Of a stretch of DNA of 64,000 bases, positions 48,772-58,135 are shown in pieces. The first letter of the stretch is position 1. Each line of letters opens with the position of its first letter. Origin of the DNA: Candidatus Kryptoniota bacterium (GTDB taxonomy: Bacteria; Bacteroidota; Ignavibacteria; Kryptoniales; Kryptoniaceae). The notes beneath the pieces are model-generated. The model ran no database searches. It was not told where the DNA came from and worked only from the letters and a program-made list of their open reading frames with translations. A program made the position numbers and the translations under genes. Location of the stretch: assembly GCA_938074445.1 (NCBI GenBank), contig CALJEK010000039.1, positions 1 through 64,000 on the forward strand. The letters run 5' to 3'.

Positions 48772-50967
48772 TTATCTTTTTGTCTTATAAGTTGAGGTAG
48801 GTTGAGTCTGCCTCTGGTGTGATTCCGACTTTGGAATTAAGGATTTTCTACTCAAAGTAAATCGTCCCATATCGTCAATTGTCAATATCTGAACTTCAAT
48901 TTCATCACCAACCTTCAAAACATCGGAAACCTTTTCAATTCTTTTGTGATCTATTTCGGAGATATGAAGCAACCCAATTTTACCAGGCAAAATTTCAACA
49001 AAGGCACCAAAATCAACAACTTTACGCACAATCCCCTTATAAACCTTCCCAACTTCAGGAACTTCAGCAAGCTGTTCGACCATTTGCTTCGCTTTTTCAC
49101 ACGCTTCTTTATTCGGACCGCTTATCCAAACTAAACCATCATTCTCAATGAAAACCTCAGCGCCAAACTCCTGTTTCATCATTTTAACATTCTTTCCAGC
49201 TGGACCAATAACCCAACCAATCATTTCAACAGGAATCCTTGTAGTCATAAGTCTTGGCGCATAAGGAGAAACCTCAGGACGCGGTTTTGGAATCGTCTTC
49301 TCAAGTATATCAAGAATCTTCATCCTTGCCTCTCGCGCCCGTTCAAGCGCTTGCTCAAGAATCTCATAACCTATACCGCTTATCTTTATATCCATTTGAA
49401 ATGCGGTTATCCCATCACGAGTCCCAGCAACTTTAAAGTCCATATCCCCAAGCTTGTCCTCGTTCCCAAGTATATCCGTCAAAATTGCGACTTCATCACC
49501 TTCTTTAACCAAACCCATCGCAATTCCAGCAACATGCTTTTTAAGCGGAATCCCACCGTCCATCAAAGCAAGCGTCCCAGAACAAACAGTCGCCATCGAC
49601 GATGAACCATTCGATTCAAGTATGTCAGAGACAACCCTTATAGTGTAAGGAAATTCTTCCTCAGACGGTATCAAATTCTTTAAGGCTCTTTCAGCAAGAT
49701 TTCCATGTCCGATCTCTCTTCGGCTTGGACCACGAAACGGAGCTACTTCGCCCACCGAAAACGGTGGGAAGTTATAATGAAGCATAAATCTTTTTGTGTA
49801 TTCAGGCAATAAACTATCAATTAATTGCTCATCCATTTTTGTCCCAAGCGTGACAGTCGCAAGCGATTGAGTTTCACCTCTCGTAAACAACGCCGACCCG
49901 TGAGTCCTCGGCAAAACTCCAACTTCTGCAGTTATCGGTCTTATATCGTTTAAACCTCGCCCATCAATTCGCCTACCCTCACGCAAAACCATATACCGCA
50001 TATCAACCCTCTCAATTTCATCAATAACCTGCTTTACCCAAAACTCAAAACTTGGATAAAGCGCTATCAACGGCATAGCATTCCCAGACTCATCCTGAAC
50101 TATCTCGGATGAATATCTTTGCCTCAAAGTTTCTATCGTTTCTTTCAAAATTGTTTCCATCTTTTCTGCTCGTTCAAGCTTCTTCAAAGGTGTTCTGTTA
50201 AGTTCTTTGATCTTCCCCTCCGCTATCTCTCTAACATCATTTATAATTCTCTCTGGTATCTCCTCCTTGACCGTTTCCCTCTTCGGCTTCCCGACCTCCT
50301 TGGCGATCTCAATCTGAATCTCACAAATCTTCTTTATATACTCGTGAGCAAATTTTATCGCTTCAACCATATCTCTCTCTGATATCTCTTTCGCCTCACC
50401 CTCAACCATCACAATTGAATCAATTGTCCCAGCCACAACCAAATCAATATCGCTTACCTCAAGTTGAGGAATCGTCGGATTTATAACAAATTGACCGTTA
50501 ATTCGCCCGACTCTAACTTCGGCAATTGGTCCACCCCAAGGGATATCAGAAATCATCAAAGCAGCTGAGCTTGCAATTCCTCCAATGATATCTGGATCAT
50601 TCTCAAGGTCAAAGGAAAAAACTGTCACCGTAACTTGAGTTTCACACTTAAATTCCTTTGGGAACAAAGGTCTTAAGGCTCTGTCGATCAATCTCGCTGA
50701 TAAAATCTCTTTCTCTGTCGGTTTTCCCTCCCTCTTTTCAAATCCGCCGGGGATTTTACCTGCTGCAGATGTTTTTTCCCTATATTCAACAGAAAGAGGC
50801 ATAAAATCGATATCTTTCTTTTGCTCTTCCGATGCAACTGCAGTTGCTAAGACCATCGTATCTGCGTATCTCACCATAACGGCACCATCAGCTTGCTTTG
50901 CATACTTTCCAATTTCAAACGAAAGAATGCGCCCACCAATCTCGATTTCTTTCTTCAAATACTGCAT
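48772..50967 (-). CDS. pnp: Polyribonucleotide nucleotidyltransferase
   Basis: 731 residues. Two RNase PH-like domains (first ends near residue 240, second begins near 320 with FTRGETQSLATVTLG and a later GPSRREIGHGNLAERAL), then KH (GWVIGPAGKNVKMM) and S1 (KVYKGIVRKVVDFGAFVEI) domains. It degrades RNA from the 3' end. It is the last gene of the operon and follows rpsO by 25 bases, a pairing conserved in many bacteria. Confidence 0.97.
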   Translation of the reverse strand: MQYLKKEIEIGGRILSFEIGKYAKQADGAVMVRYADTMVLATAVASEEQKKDIDFMPLSVEYREKTSAAGKIPGGFEKREGKPTEKEILSARLIDRALRPLFPKEFKCETQVTVTVFSFDLENDPDIIGGIASSAALMISDIPWGGPIAEVRVGRINGQFVINPTIPQLEVSDIDLVVAGTIDSIVMVEGEAKEISERDMVEAIKFAHEYIKKICEIQIEIAKEVGKPKRETVKEEIPERIINDVREIAEGKIKELNRTPLKKLERAEKMETILKETIETLRQRYSSEIVQDESGNAMPLIALYPSFEFWVKQVIDEIERVDMRYMVLREGRRIDGRGLNDIRPITAEVGVLPRTHGSALFTRGETQSLATVTLGTKMDEQLIDSLLPEYTKRFMLHYNFPPFSVGEVAPFRGPSRREIGHGNLAERALKNLIPSEEEFPYTIRVVSDILESNGSSSMATVCSGTLALMDGGIPLKKHVAGIAMGLVKEGDEVAILTDILGNEDKLGDMDFKVAGTRDGITAFQMDIKISGIGYEILEQALERAREARMKILDILEKTIPKPRPEVSPYAPRLMTTRIPVEMIGWVIGPAGKNVKMMKQEFGAEVFIENDGLVWISGPNKEACEKAKQMVEQLAEVPEVGKVYKGIVRKVVDFGAFVEILPGKIGLLHISEIDHKRIEKVSDVLKVGDEIEVQILTIDDMGRFTLSRKSLIPKSESHQRQTQPTSTYKTKR

Positions 50968-50992
50968 ACCTCAGTCACCACCTTTATTTCTT

Positions 50993-51262
50993 TTATTTTC
51001 TTAAATTGAGTTCCTCAAGAATTTGCTTATACCTTTCATAGTTTGTCCTTTCGAGATATCTCAACAAGCGCCTTCTCTTACCTATCATCTTGATTAAGCC
51101 CATCCTTGAGTGCTTATCCTTCGGGTGTTTCTCAAAATGTTCAGCAAGCTGATTAATTCTGGCTGTAAGAATCGCAATTTGAACCTCAGGCGAACCAGTA
51201 TCTTTTTCATGTTTGCCATATCTCTTGACGAATTCTTTTTTCTGTTCGCTTGTCAATGGCAT
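50993..51262 (-). CDS. rpsO: Ribosomal protein S15
   Basis: 89 residues, standard S15: [18 protein letters not shown], then [20 protein letters not shown]. Binds 16S rRNA early in 30S assembly. AAGGAGAT precedes the ATG. Located between ribF and pnp. Confidence 0.98.
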   Translation of the reverse strand: MPLTSEQKKEFVKRYGKHEKDTGSPEVQIAILTARINQLAEHFEKHPKDKHSRMGLIKMIGKRRRLLRYLERTNYERYKQILEELNLRK

Positions 51263-51299
51263 ATCTCCTTTTTGTTTTTTGTTTTTCCTCTAAATTCAA

Positions 51300-52247
51300 T
51301 CAAATTACCTTTGTAAACTCATTTTCAATTAACCTAATCGCGCTCTTTTTATCCCTTTCAATTTGTTCAACTAACTCCCTTGGACTGGAAAATTTCGCCT
51401 CATCCCTTAGCCTTTCTATAAACTCAATCTTTATATGCTTGAAATAAATCTCTTCATCAAAGTCAAGTATGTTTACCTCTGCTACTTTTTCACCATCAAG
51501 CCCAAACGTCGGTCTGTAACCTATATTCATAACTCCAAAATAATGCTTTCTATCTATTGTGACCCTTACAACATAAACACCATTTTTTGGCATAAGTTTT
51601 CTAAGTGATATCGGTTCAATGTTTGCCGTCGGAATACCAAGTTCCCTGCCACGACCGCTTCCCTTTACCACAACACCGTTTATAAAATAATATCGCCCAA
51701 GCAATTTAGATGCAAGTTTGACGTTCCCCTCTTTCAGAATTGCTCTTATCTTTGAACTACTGACCGGATTATTTTCAACAAGAAGCTGCGGAATTAATTC
51801 AACCTCAAACCCATACTTTTCCCCGAACTCCCTGAGCCTTTCTGGATTCCCCTCCCTGTTTTTGCCGAAGGCATGATTATACCCGACAATAGCTTTTCTC
51901 AATCCTATCTTCCCAAGCATTATTTCCTTGCAAAATTCCTCGGCAGTTATATTTGAAAATTCCGGTGTAAAATTCACAACATAAACAACATCAAGGTCAT
52001 AATTGCTCAAAAGTTCAATTCTTTCCTCAATCGTCGTCAAGATATAAAATTTCTCGTTTGGATGTAAAACCTCCTGCGGATGCGGATCAAAAGTCACAAG
52101 AACCGTCCTAGCTCCTGTTTTAAGCTTTTCTTCTTTCATCCTTTTCAAAATTTCCTGATGAGCGATATGAACTCCATCAAATACGCCCACTGTAACAATT
52201 GAGTTCGGGTCTTTGGCAATTTTATTTATGTTTCTGACTACCTCCAT
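51300..52247 (-). CDS. ribF: Bifunctional riboflavin kinase / FAD synthetase
   Basis: 315 residues from ATG 52247 (AAGGA five bases upstream); the upstream TTG is ignored. Adenylyltransferase half has GVFDGVHIAHQEIL and VTFDPHP; kinase half has GRGRELGIPTANI and NIGYRPTFG. Makes FMN and FAD, needed by the flavoenzymes here. Overlaps truB by 26 bases. Confidence 0.96.
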   Translation of the reverse strand: MEVVRNINKIAKDPNSIVTVGVFDGVHIAHQEILKRMKEEKLKTGARTVLVTFDPHPQEVLHPNEKFYILTTIEERIELLSNYDLDVVYVVNFTPEFSNITAEEFCKEIMLGKIGLRKAIVGYNHAFGKNREGNPERLREFGEKYGFEVELIPQLLVENNPVSSSKIRAILKEGNVKLASKLLGRYYFINGVVVKGSGRGRELGIPTANIEPISLRKLMPKNGVYVVRVTIDRKHYFGVMNIGYRPTFGLDGEKVAEVNILDFDEEIYFKHIKIEFIERLRDEAKFSSPRELVEQIERDKKSAIRLIENEFTKVI

Positions 52248-52926
52248 TCGTTCCTTGCAATGAAATTTTCTTAAGTTCTTCAATCGTTAAAGCATCTTCA
52301 AGTTTATAATCACCAATCCTCGTTCTGACAAGGGATTTCAAATAAGCCCCACACCCTAAACTTTCTCCAAAATCGTAAACAAGGCTTCTGATGTAAGTTC
52401 CTTTAGAACATTTTACTCTAAAGCGAACCTCTGGAAGATTAACCTCAAGAATTTGAAAATCATAAATTTTAACCTTTCTCGGCTTTCTCTCTATGGTGAT
52501 TCCTTTTCTTGCGAAACTATATAACGGTTTACCTTTATATTTAACAGCGGAATACATTGGCGGAACCTGTTCTATTTCCCCGATGAAACGCTTTGCGTTT
52601 TCCCTAATTGCCTCCTCAGTTATACCATCAAGTTTCCTTCTTTCAACTATTTCAGTTTCAGGGTCATAGCTAGCTGTAACAGCGCCAAGTTCCATAACAC
52701 CTTCATATTCCTTAGCAAGTTCAGTTATTTGGGAAAGTTCCTTTGTTTTTTTCCCAGTTGCAACTATAAGCAAACCAGTTGCAAAAGGATCAAGCGTCCC
52801 TCCATGCCCTGCTTTTTTTACCTTAAACCATTTTTTGATTTTATCTACAACTTTATAAGATGTCCACCCAGATGGTTTATTAACAAGGATTATTTCACCC
52901 TCTCTTATCCTCTGGACCAACGTCAT
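52222..52926 (-). CDS. truB: tRNA pseudouridine-55 synthase
   Basis: 234 residues from ATG 52926. The catalytic Asp lies in GHGGTLDPFATGLL. It converts U55 in tRNA. It overlaps rbfA by 32 bases and ribF by 26. Confidence 0.96.
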   Translation of the reverse strand: MTLVQRIREGEIILVNKPSGWTSYKVVDKIKKWFKVKKAGHGGTLDPFATGLLIVATGKKTKELSQITELAKEYEGVMELGAVTASYDPETEIVERRKLDGITEEAIRENAKRFIGEIEQVPPMYSAVKYKGKPLYSFARKGITIERKPRKVKIYDFQILEVNLPEVRFRVKCSKGTYIRSLVYDFGESLGCGAYLKSLVRTRIGDYKLEDALTIEELKKISLQGTNGGSQKHK

Positions 52927-53284
52927 CACTTTTGTTATTTTCCCTATTTTCAATTTGCTTTAAAAGGGCGTTTATCCTATCCACATGCTCAAGCGTATCA
53001 TCAAGATAAAATTCTATCTCAGGGACAAATCTTAATCTTAACCTTGAGCCGAGTCGTTGCCGTATGCTTTTCTTAAAGGACTCAATTTTCTTTATTGTGT
53101 TTTGCTGAGTTGCCTTATCTCCGTAAATACTTATATAAATTTTTGCATATCTCAAATCAGAGCTCATCCTCACATTTGTAACCGTCCAAAACCCAACGCT
53201 TTCATGCTCAAGGATTTTGGCAATTATGTCGGATATCTCTTCCTTAATAAGCGAAGCAACTCTCTCCGATCTTATGCTGTTCAT
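52895..53284 (-). CDS. rbfA: Ribosome-binding factor A
   Basis: 129 residues, KH-type fold: SERVASLIKEEISDII, then LRYAKIYISIYG and LRFVPEIEFYLDDTLEH. Needed for 16S rRNA 5'-end maturation and cold growth. ATG 53284 is used; TTG two codons upstream is the alternative. Confidence 0.95.
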   Translation of the reverse strand: MNSIRSERVASLIKEEISDIIAKILEHESVGFWTVTNVRMSSDLRYAKIYISIYGDKATQQNTIKKIESFKKSIRQRLGSRLRLRFVPEIEFYLDDTLEHVDRINALLKQIENRENNKSDDVGPEDKRG

Positions 53285-53312
53285 TCCCAAACCTCGTTAC
53301 TAAGTTAAAAAT

Positions 53313-56138
53313 TTACGATTTCTTTGTTTCTTCGAGCTTTCTTTTAACTTCAAGAATGTTATACGCCTCTATCACATCACCAACCTTTATATCGTTGTAA
53401 TTCTCGAGAGCGACACCGCACTCAAGTCCAGCTTCAACTTCCTTGACATCATCTTTAAATCTTTTAAGCGAAGCAATTTTACCATCATAAATCACGATTC
53501 CATTTCTTATAAGTCGGGCGTGCGCGTTCCTTAAAATTTTACCTTCGGTTACAAAGCAACCTGCAACTGTCCCAACCTTTGAAATTTTAAAAACTTCTCT
53601 GACCTCCGCTGTACCGAGAAATTCTTCCCTTCTTTCCGGTTCAAGCATCCCCTCAAGAGCTTTTTTAACATCTTCAATCACATTATAGATTATATTGTAA
53701 AGCCGTATTTCAACGTTTTCGTTCTCCGCAAGTTTCTTTGCCCCAGATGTTGGTCTGACATTGAAACCGATTATAATAGCTCCAGACGCTTGAGCAAGCA
53801 AAACATCAGATTCGCTTATAGCACCAACAGCTCTGTGAATAATTCTTACTTTAACTTCACCAGTTGAAAGTTTCATCAATGAGTCGGACAATGCTTCTAC
53901 AGATCCATTAACATCGGCTTTAATTATGATCGGCAACTCTTTAACTTTCCCTTCCTTAATCTGTTCAGACAATTTATTTAGGGATATAGCCCTTAACTGT
54001 CTAAATATCTGCTCTCGCTTCAATTGAGATCTTCTATTTGCAATTTCTCTAGCTCTTTTTTCATCCTCAACCACTACAAACGAATCACCTGCCTCAGGCA
54101 ATTGATCAAATCCTATAACTTGAACGGGAGTTGATGGTTTAGCAACCTCAACCCTATTACCCCTTTCATCGAACATAGCTCTTACTCTTCCAAAAGTAGT
54201 TCCAGCAACGAATGGATCGCCGATTTTTAAAGTTCCAGCCTGCACTAAAACAGTCCCAACGGGACCACGTCCTTTATCAAGTTTTGATTCAATCACCACA
54301 CCCCGAGCTTTCTTCCTCGGGTTTGCTTTAAGTTCCATAATCTCTGCCTCTAACAAAATCTTTTCAAGAAGCAGATCTACATTCGTCCCATGTTTCGCAG
54401 AAATCTCAACGCATTGATACTTACCACCCCAATCCTCAACTAAAATTCCCCTTTCAGCAAGTTGTTGCCTTATCTTATCTGGGTTCGCCCCCGGTTTATC
54501 GATTTTATTTATCGCAACAATTATAGGAACATTCGCTGCGAGAGCATGGTTTATCGCTTCAACGGTTTGAGGCATCACAGCGTCATCCGCTGCAACTACG
54601 AGAACAACAATATCCGTAACTTGAGCACCACGAGCACGCATTGCAGTAAATGCTTCGTGTCCCGGGGTGTCAATAAATGTAATTTGTTTACCGTTCGGAA
54701 GTGTCACCTGATATGCACCTATATGCTGTGTTATACCACCAGCTTCACCAGCAACTATATTGCTCTGCCTTATGTAATCAAGAAGCGTCGTTTTACCATG
54801 ATCAACATGCCCCATAATCGTCACAACAGGTGGTCTTGGCTCAAGGTCTTCAGGACGATCCTGTTCTTCTTCAACTATATCCTCGAGATATTCTTCCGCT
54901 CTTTCAACCTCAAAACCATAATCGCTCGCTATTAAAGTTATTGTGTCAAAATCAAGTCGCTGGTTTATCGAAACAACAAGTCCAAGATTAAGACATTTCT
55001 TAATGATTTCACTTGCTGAAACCCCGATAATATTTGCAAGTTCATTAACCGTTATAAATTCAGCAACTTTTATCTTTCTCTTTTCCCTTTCAATTTGCTC
55101 TGCTTTTCTCTCTTCTTTTTCCTGTCTTTCTTTCTTCTTTCTCTTCCTGATTATCTCCCTTATATCTGGACCTGAATCTTCAACTTCGGCAAGAGTCCGA
55201 TCAATCATACGCAAAACTTCTGCCTCATCAATTTCAATTCTACTCTTTTTCTTCTTTATTGGCTTTTTTATCTCGATATCTCCAACTTCAGCAAATTTTT
55301 TCTTCTTTTCCCATTTTTCCTTGATTTTTTTCTTCCGTGTCCCTTCTTTTGCCGTCTCCACATCAGGGGCATGAATAGTGCTAACAACTGCTGTCTCCTC
55401 TTTACTTGGCTTTTGTTTCTCCTTTTCAGGTTTCCCATGCTTTCTTCCACCTCTTACTCTTTCTCTCTCCGTCTCACCCCTTCTTTTCTTATCCTCTTTA
55501 AACTCCCTCTTCTCTTCCACCTTAATATAAACCAGTCCCCCTTCTGCGGGTTTCTCAACTTCGGCTGGCTTTGACACCTTTTCCTCAGTTACTGCAGTAA
55601 TTTCTCCCTCCTCAGCTGTTTTACTTTCCACTTTAATATCTTCAACAGTTTCGGGTTGTTCCTGAACAAATTCTTCAATTTTCTCGACTTTATCCTCTAA
55701 CTTACCTACTTCTTCAACTTCACCTACACCAACTTCTTCGATTTTTTCCTCCATCGTCACGGGCACTGATTCATGCTCCTGCAATTCCTCAACCGGCTGA
55801 ACAAGCTCAGGTTTTGTTTCCTCCGCCTCGGTCTCAATAACCTGCGCTGGCTCACTCTCTTTCTGCTCAATTGGCGACTTTACTTCAGCTCCCTCAACAA
55901 CTGGACGTGATTCAACCGCTGTTGGTTTAGGTTCTTTTTCTATCCTTTCTCTCTTTTTCTTTTGTCTTTCCGCTTGCTCTCGTTCGTGCTTATAATGCTT
56001 GTTTATTACTTCAAGCATTTTATCATCAACAAGGGACATATACCCTGTCACAACAAATCCCTGCTTTTGCAGAAAGCCAATAAGTTCATTGGAGGATATA
56101 TTGAGTTCTTTAGCTATTTGATATATTCTGCGAGGCAT
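53313..56138 (-). CDS. infB: Translation initiation factor IF-2
   Basis: 941 residues. A small N-terminal domain (about 1-50, [18 protein letters not shown]) is followed by a long charged Glu/Lys-rich linker (about 65-350), a second IF2N domain, then the GTPase ([13 protein letters not shown] near 442, [16 protein letters not shown]) and domains II-IV. It places initiator tRNA on the 30S subunit. It lies 21 bases after nusA. Confidence 0.98.
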   Translation of the reverse strand: MPRRIYQIAKELNISSNELIGFLQKQGFVVTGYMSLVDDKMLEVINKHYKHEREQAERQKKKRERIEKEPKPTAVESRPVVEGAEVKSPIEQKESEPAQVIETEAEETKPELVQPVEELQEHESVPVTMEEKIEEVGVGEVEEVGKLEDKVEKIEEFVQEQPETVEDIKVESKTAEEGEITAVTEEKVSKPAEVEKPAEGGLVYIKVEEKREFKEDKKRRGETERERVRGGRKHGKPEKEKQKPSKEETAVVSTIHAPDVETAKEGTRKKKIKEKWEKKKKFAEVGDIEIKKPIKKKKSRIEIDEAEVLRMIDRTLAEVEDSGPDIREIIRKRKKKERQEKEERKAEQIEREKRKIKVAEFITVNELANIIGVSASEIIKKCLNLGLVVSINQRLDFDTITLIASDYGFEVERAEEYLEDIVEEEQDRPEDLEPRPPVVTIMGHVDHGKTTLLDYIRQSNIVAGEAGGITQHIGAYQVTLPNGKQITFIDTPGHEAFTAMRARGAQVTDIVVLVVAADDAVMPQTVEAINHALAANVPIIVAINKIDKPGANPDKIRQQLAERGILVEDWGGKYQCVEISAKHGTNVDLLLEKILLEAEIMELKANPRKKARGVVIESKLDKGRGPVGTVLVQAGTLKIGDPFVAGTTFGRVRAMFDERGNRVEVAKPSTPVQVIGFDQLPEAGDSFVVVEDEKRAREIANRRSQLKREQIFRQLRAISLNKLSEQIKEGKVKELPIIIKADVNGSVEALSDSLMKLSTGEVKVRIIHRAVGAISESDVLLAQASGAIIIGFNVRPTSGAKKLAENENVEIRLYNIIYNVIEDVKKALEGMLEPERREEFLGTAEVREVFKISKVGTVAGCFVTEGKILRNAHARLIRNGIVIYDGKIASLKRFKDDVKEVEAGLECGVALENYNDIKVGDVIEAYNILEVKRKLEETKKS

Positions 56139-56159
56139 ACTTTTTTGTGTTTGTTTAAA

Positions 56160-57443
56160 TTATCTTGAGGCTTTTCTTATTATGTTTCTCAATTTTTTGA
56201 TTTTCTTGTCATCAATCCCTTGCAATCCTGAAAGAATCGATTTTATATTTTCATCTGAAAGAGCGAGATAATCTCTATTCGTTTCAATTCCTGCGTCCTT
56301 GAGACGCTGATAAACTTCTTCACCGATTTGATCCTTTAGATCAAACAAACGAATGATTTTCTGAACGTCCTTTTTCTCTCCTTCAGTTGAGAGTATCTCA
56401 ATATCATACTTTGTTAGTTCAGAAGCAAGTCGAACATTTATACCGTCATCTCCTATAGCAGATGCAACCTCTTCCGGAGGAACATAAACTATTGCTTTTC
56501 TTTCTTTCTGGTCTATTTCAATCCCTTTCGGCTTTGCCGGCTGTAAAGCCCTTGCTACGAAAATTACTGGGTCATCGCTGTAAGCGATAACATCTATATT
56601 CTCATTGTTAAGTTCCTTTACTATCGAATGAATCCTCACCCCCTTCATACCAACACATGCGCCAACTGGATCAACCCTTTCATCAGTAGAAGCTACCGCA
56701 ATCTTTGACTTTTTACCAGCTTCTCGCGCCACTCCTTTTATTATAACTACGCCATCGTAAACTTCTGGTATTTCGAGCTCAAACAACTTAACAAGAAATT
56801 GAGGATCAGCCCTCGAAACTATAATTCTCGGACCCCCACCTTTTCGCTCATCTCTTGGGCTCGGTGGTTTGACTTCCTTCACTAAAACTCTTAAACTTTC
56901 ATTCTTCCTATATCTTTCATTCGGAATCATTTCACTACGAGGTAAAATCATCTCATTTTTATTGTGCATCAAAAGAACCAAATCTGGTTTGTTGTCCTTC
57001 CCCATGTAAACCTGATAAACTTCACCTATCAAAATCTCGCCTATATACGATTCATATTCCCTCATAATCGAATCGCGCTCATATTCGCTCAACTTTTGTA
57101 TGAACAACTGCTTTGCTTGTGATATCAAGCGCAACCCGAAATCCCTCAGCTCAACTTTTTCAACATACTTCTCACCAAGCTCAAGCGTTGCGTCCACCTT
57201 ACGTGCTTCCTCAAGCGCAATTTCTCTCATTGGATTTTTAACCGTCTCAACTATATCTTTCAAAAGGTAAATCTCGATATCTCCCCTCTCCAAATTTACG
57301 ATTATATCAAACTCCGAATCCTCACCATATTTTTTCTTGATAAGCGTCTCAAACACATCTTCGAGAATAAACGCAATCTTATCTTTTTCAATTTTTTTCT
57401 CCTTTGCAAGTTGCGTGAATGCTTCGACTATTTCACGATTCAT
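56160..57443 (-). CDS. nusA: Transcription factor NusA
   Basis: 427 residues: N-terminal polymerase-binding domain, S1 (IGEILIGEVYQVYMG), KH1/KH2 (GACVGMKGVRIHSIVKEL, AIGDDGINVRLAS) and a C-terminal helix-hairpin-helix tail (LSGLQGIDDKKIKKL). It controls pausing, termination and antitermination; in other bacteria it regulates its own operon. Lies 19 bases after rimP. Confidence 0.97.
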   Translation of the reverse strand: MNREIVEAFTQLAKEKKIEKDKIAFILEDVFETLIKKKYGEDSEFDIIVNLERGDIEIYLLKDIVETVKNPMREIALEEARKVDATLELGEKYVEKVELRDFGLRLISQAKQLFIQKLSEYERDSIMREYESYIGEILIGEVYQVYMGKDNKPDLVLLMHNKNEMILPRSEMIPNERYRKNESLRVLVKEVKPPSPRDERKGGGPRIIVSRADPQFLVKLFELEIPEVYDGVVIIKGVAREAGKKSKIAVASTDERVDPVGACVGMKGVRIHSIVKELNNENIDVIAYSDDPVIFVARALQPAKPKGIEIDQKERKAIVYVPPEEVASAIGDDGINVRLASELTKYDIEILSTEGEKKDVQKIIRLFDLKDQIGEEVYQRLKDAGIETNRDYLALSDENIKSILSGLQGIDDKKIKKLRNIIRKASR

Positions 57444-57462
57444 ATATTACCCAGATTTAATT

Positions 57463-57930
57463 TTACCAAACAACCTCAGTTTTGGCTTCAAGAATTTGCT
57501 CGTACCTTAAAACAATAAGTTCATCGTCAACCTCTAATTCGATTGTTTCTTCCCCAGCCGAAACAAGTCTACCTAAAACCTCTCGCTCCCGTTTCAATAT
57601 ATCATCAATATACCTTACCCGAAGAAATCTCCCAACATTTGTGAAATATTGTCTTTTAACTTTAAATGGGTTTCCAACCCCGGGCGATGAAACCTCAAGT
57701 CTATAGCTCCCGGGTATAGGGTCTTGAAAATCAAGAGCGTCGGAAATTCGCCTGCTTATCTCCTCGCACTTCTTTACCGTTATCCCATCATCAGTATCAA
57801 CTAAAATCTCCACAATCAATCTTCTCCCTACTCCCTTTAAGTTGATGTCTACCAAGTAAGCGCCTGAATCTTCTATGATTGGCAATATTATTTCTTTAAG
57901 TTTGCTTTTAACCTCCTCAATGTCCATCAT
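57463..57930 (-). CDS. rimP: Ribosome maturation factor RimP
   Basis: 155 residues. The N domain has GVGRRLIVEILVDTDDGI with SRRISDALDFQDPIPGSYRLEVSSPG, then the C-terminal SH3-like domain. It assists 30S assembly. Two adjacent ATGs (57930 and 57927) are possible. There is no Shine-Dalgarno: the T-run of a hairpin ends 4 bases before the start, so this is a leader-controlled gene. Confidence 0.95.
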   Translation of the reverse strand: MMDIEEVKSKLKEIILPIIEDSGAYLVDINLKGVGRRLIVEILVDTDDGITVKKCEEISRRISDALDFQDPIPGSYRLEVSSPGVGNPFKVKRQYFTNVGRFLRVRYIDDILKREREVLGRLVSAGEETIELEVDDELIVLRYEQILEAKTEVVW

Positions 57931-57934
57931 AATC

Positions 57935-57964
57935 AAAAAAAATAGTGGGTTTTAAGCCCACTAT
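57935..57964 (-). terminator. Intrinsic terminator (attenuator) directly before rimP
   Basis: On the minus strand ATAGTGGG pairs with CCCACTAT (57957-57964 and 57942-57949) around a 7-base loop, then seven T (57935-57941), then ATT and the rimP ATG. No minus-strand gene is seen upstream within the 200-base gap to the divergent peptidase, so this is likely a leader attenuator for rimP-nusA-infB. Confidence 0.75.
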
Positions 57965-58135
57965 GAGGGTTAAGTTTTTTGAAAATATAAAAAAAACCGC
58001 CACAAATTCCAAATTAATAGTCAATTCACGCTTGATGAGCCAAATTTATCGTTGCTTTATTCAAGGCGAAAACTTAAAATTGAAACATACAGTTTTCAAA
58101 CTTCGTCCGTAAAAATAAAAATGTTTGAGGCAAAG

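Noticed and set aside
54462-54935. 157-codon plus-strand frame
   Set aside because: Antisense to the GTPase part of infB; no start context or family.
57943-57963. The rimP-upstream hairpin as a plus-strand terminator
   Set aside because: On the plus strand no T-run follows the stem; the T-run is on the minus strand next to rimP.
58052-58135. 28-codon extension of the M1 peptidase
   Set aside because: The signal peptide begins at ATG 58136, which has its own GAGG site.
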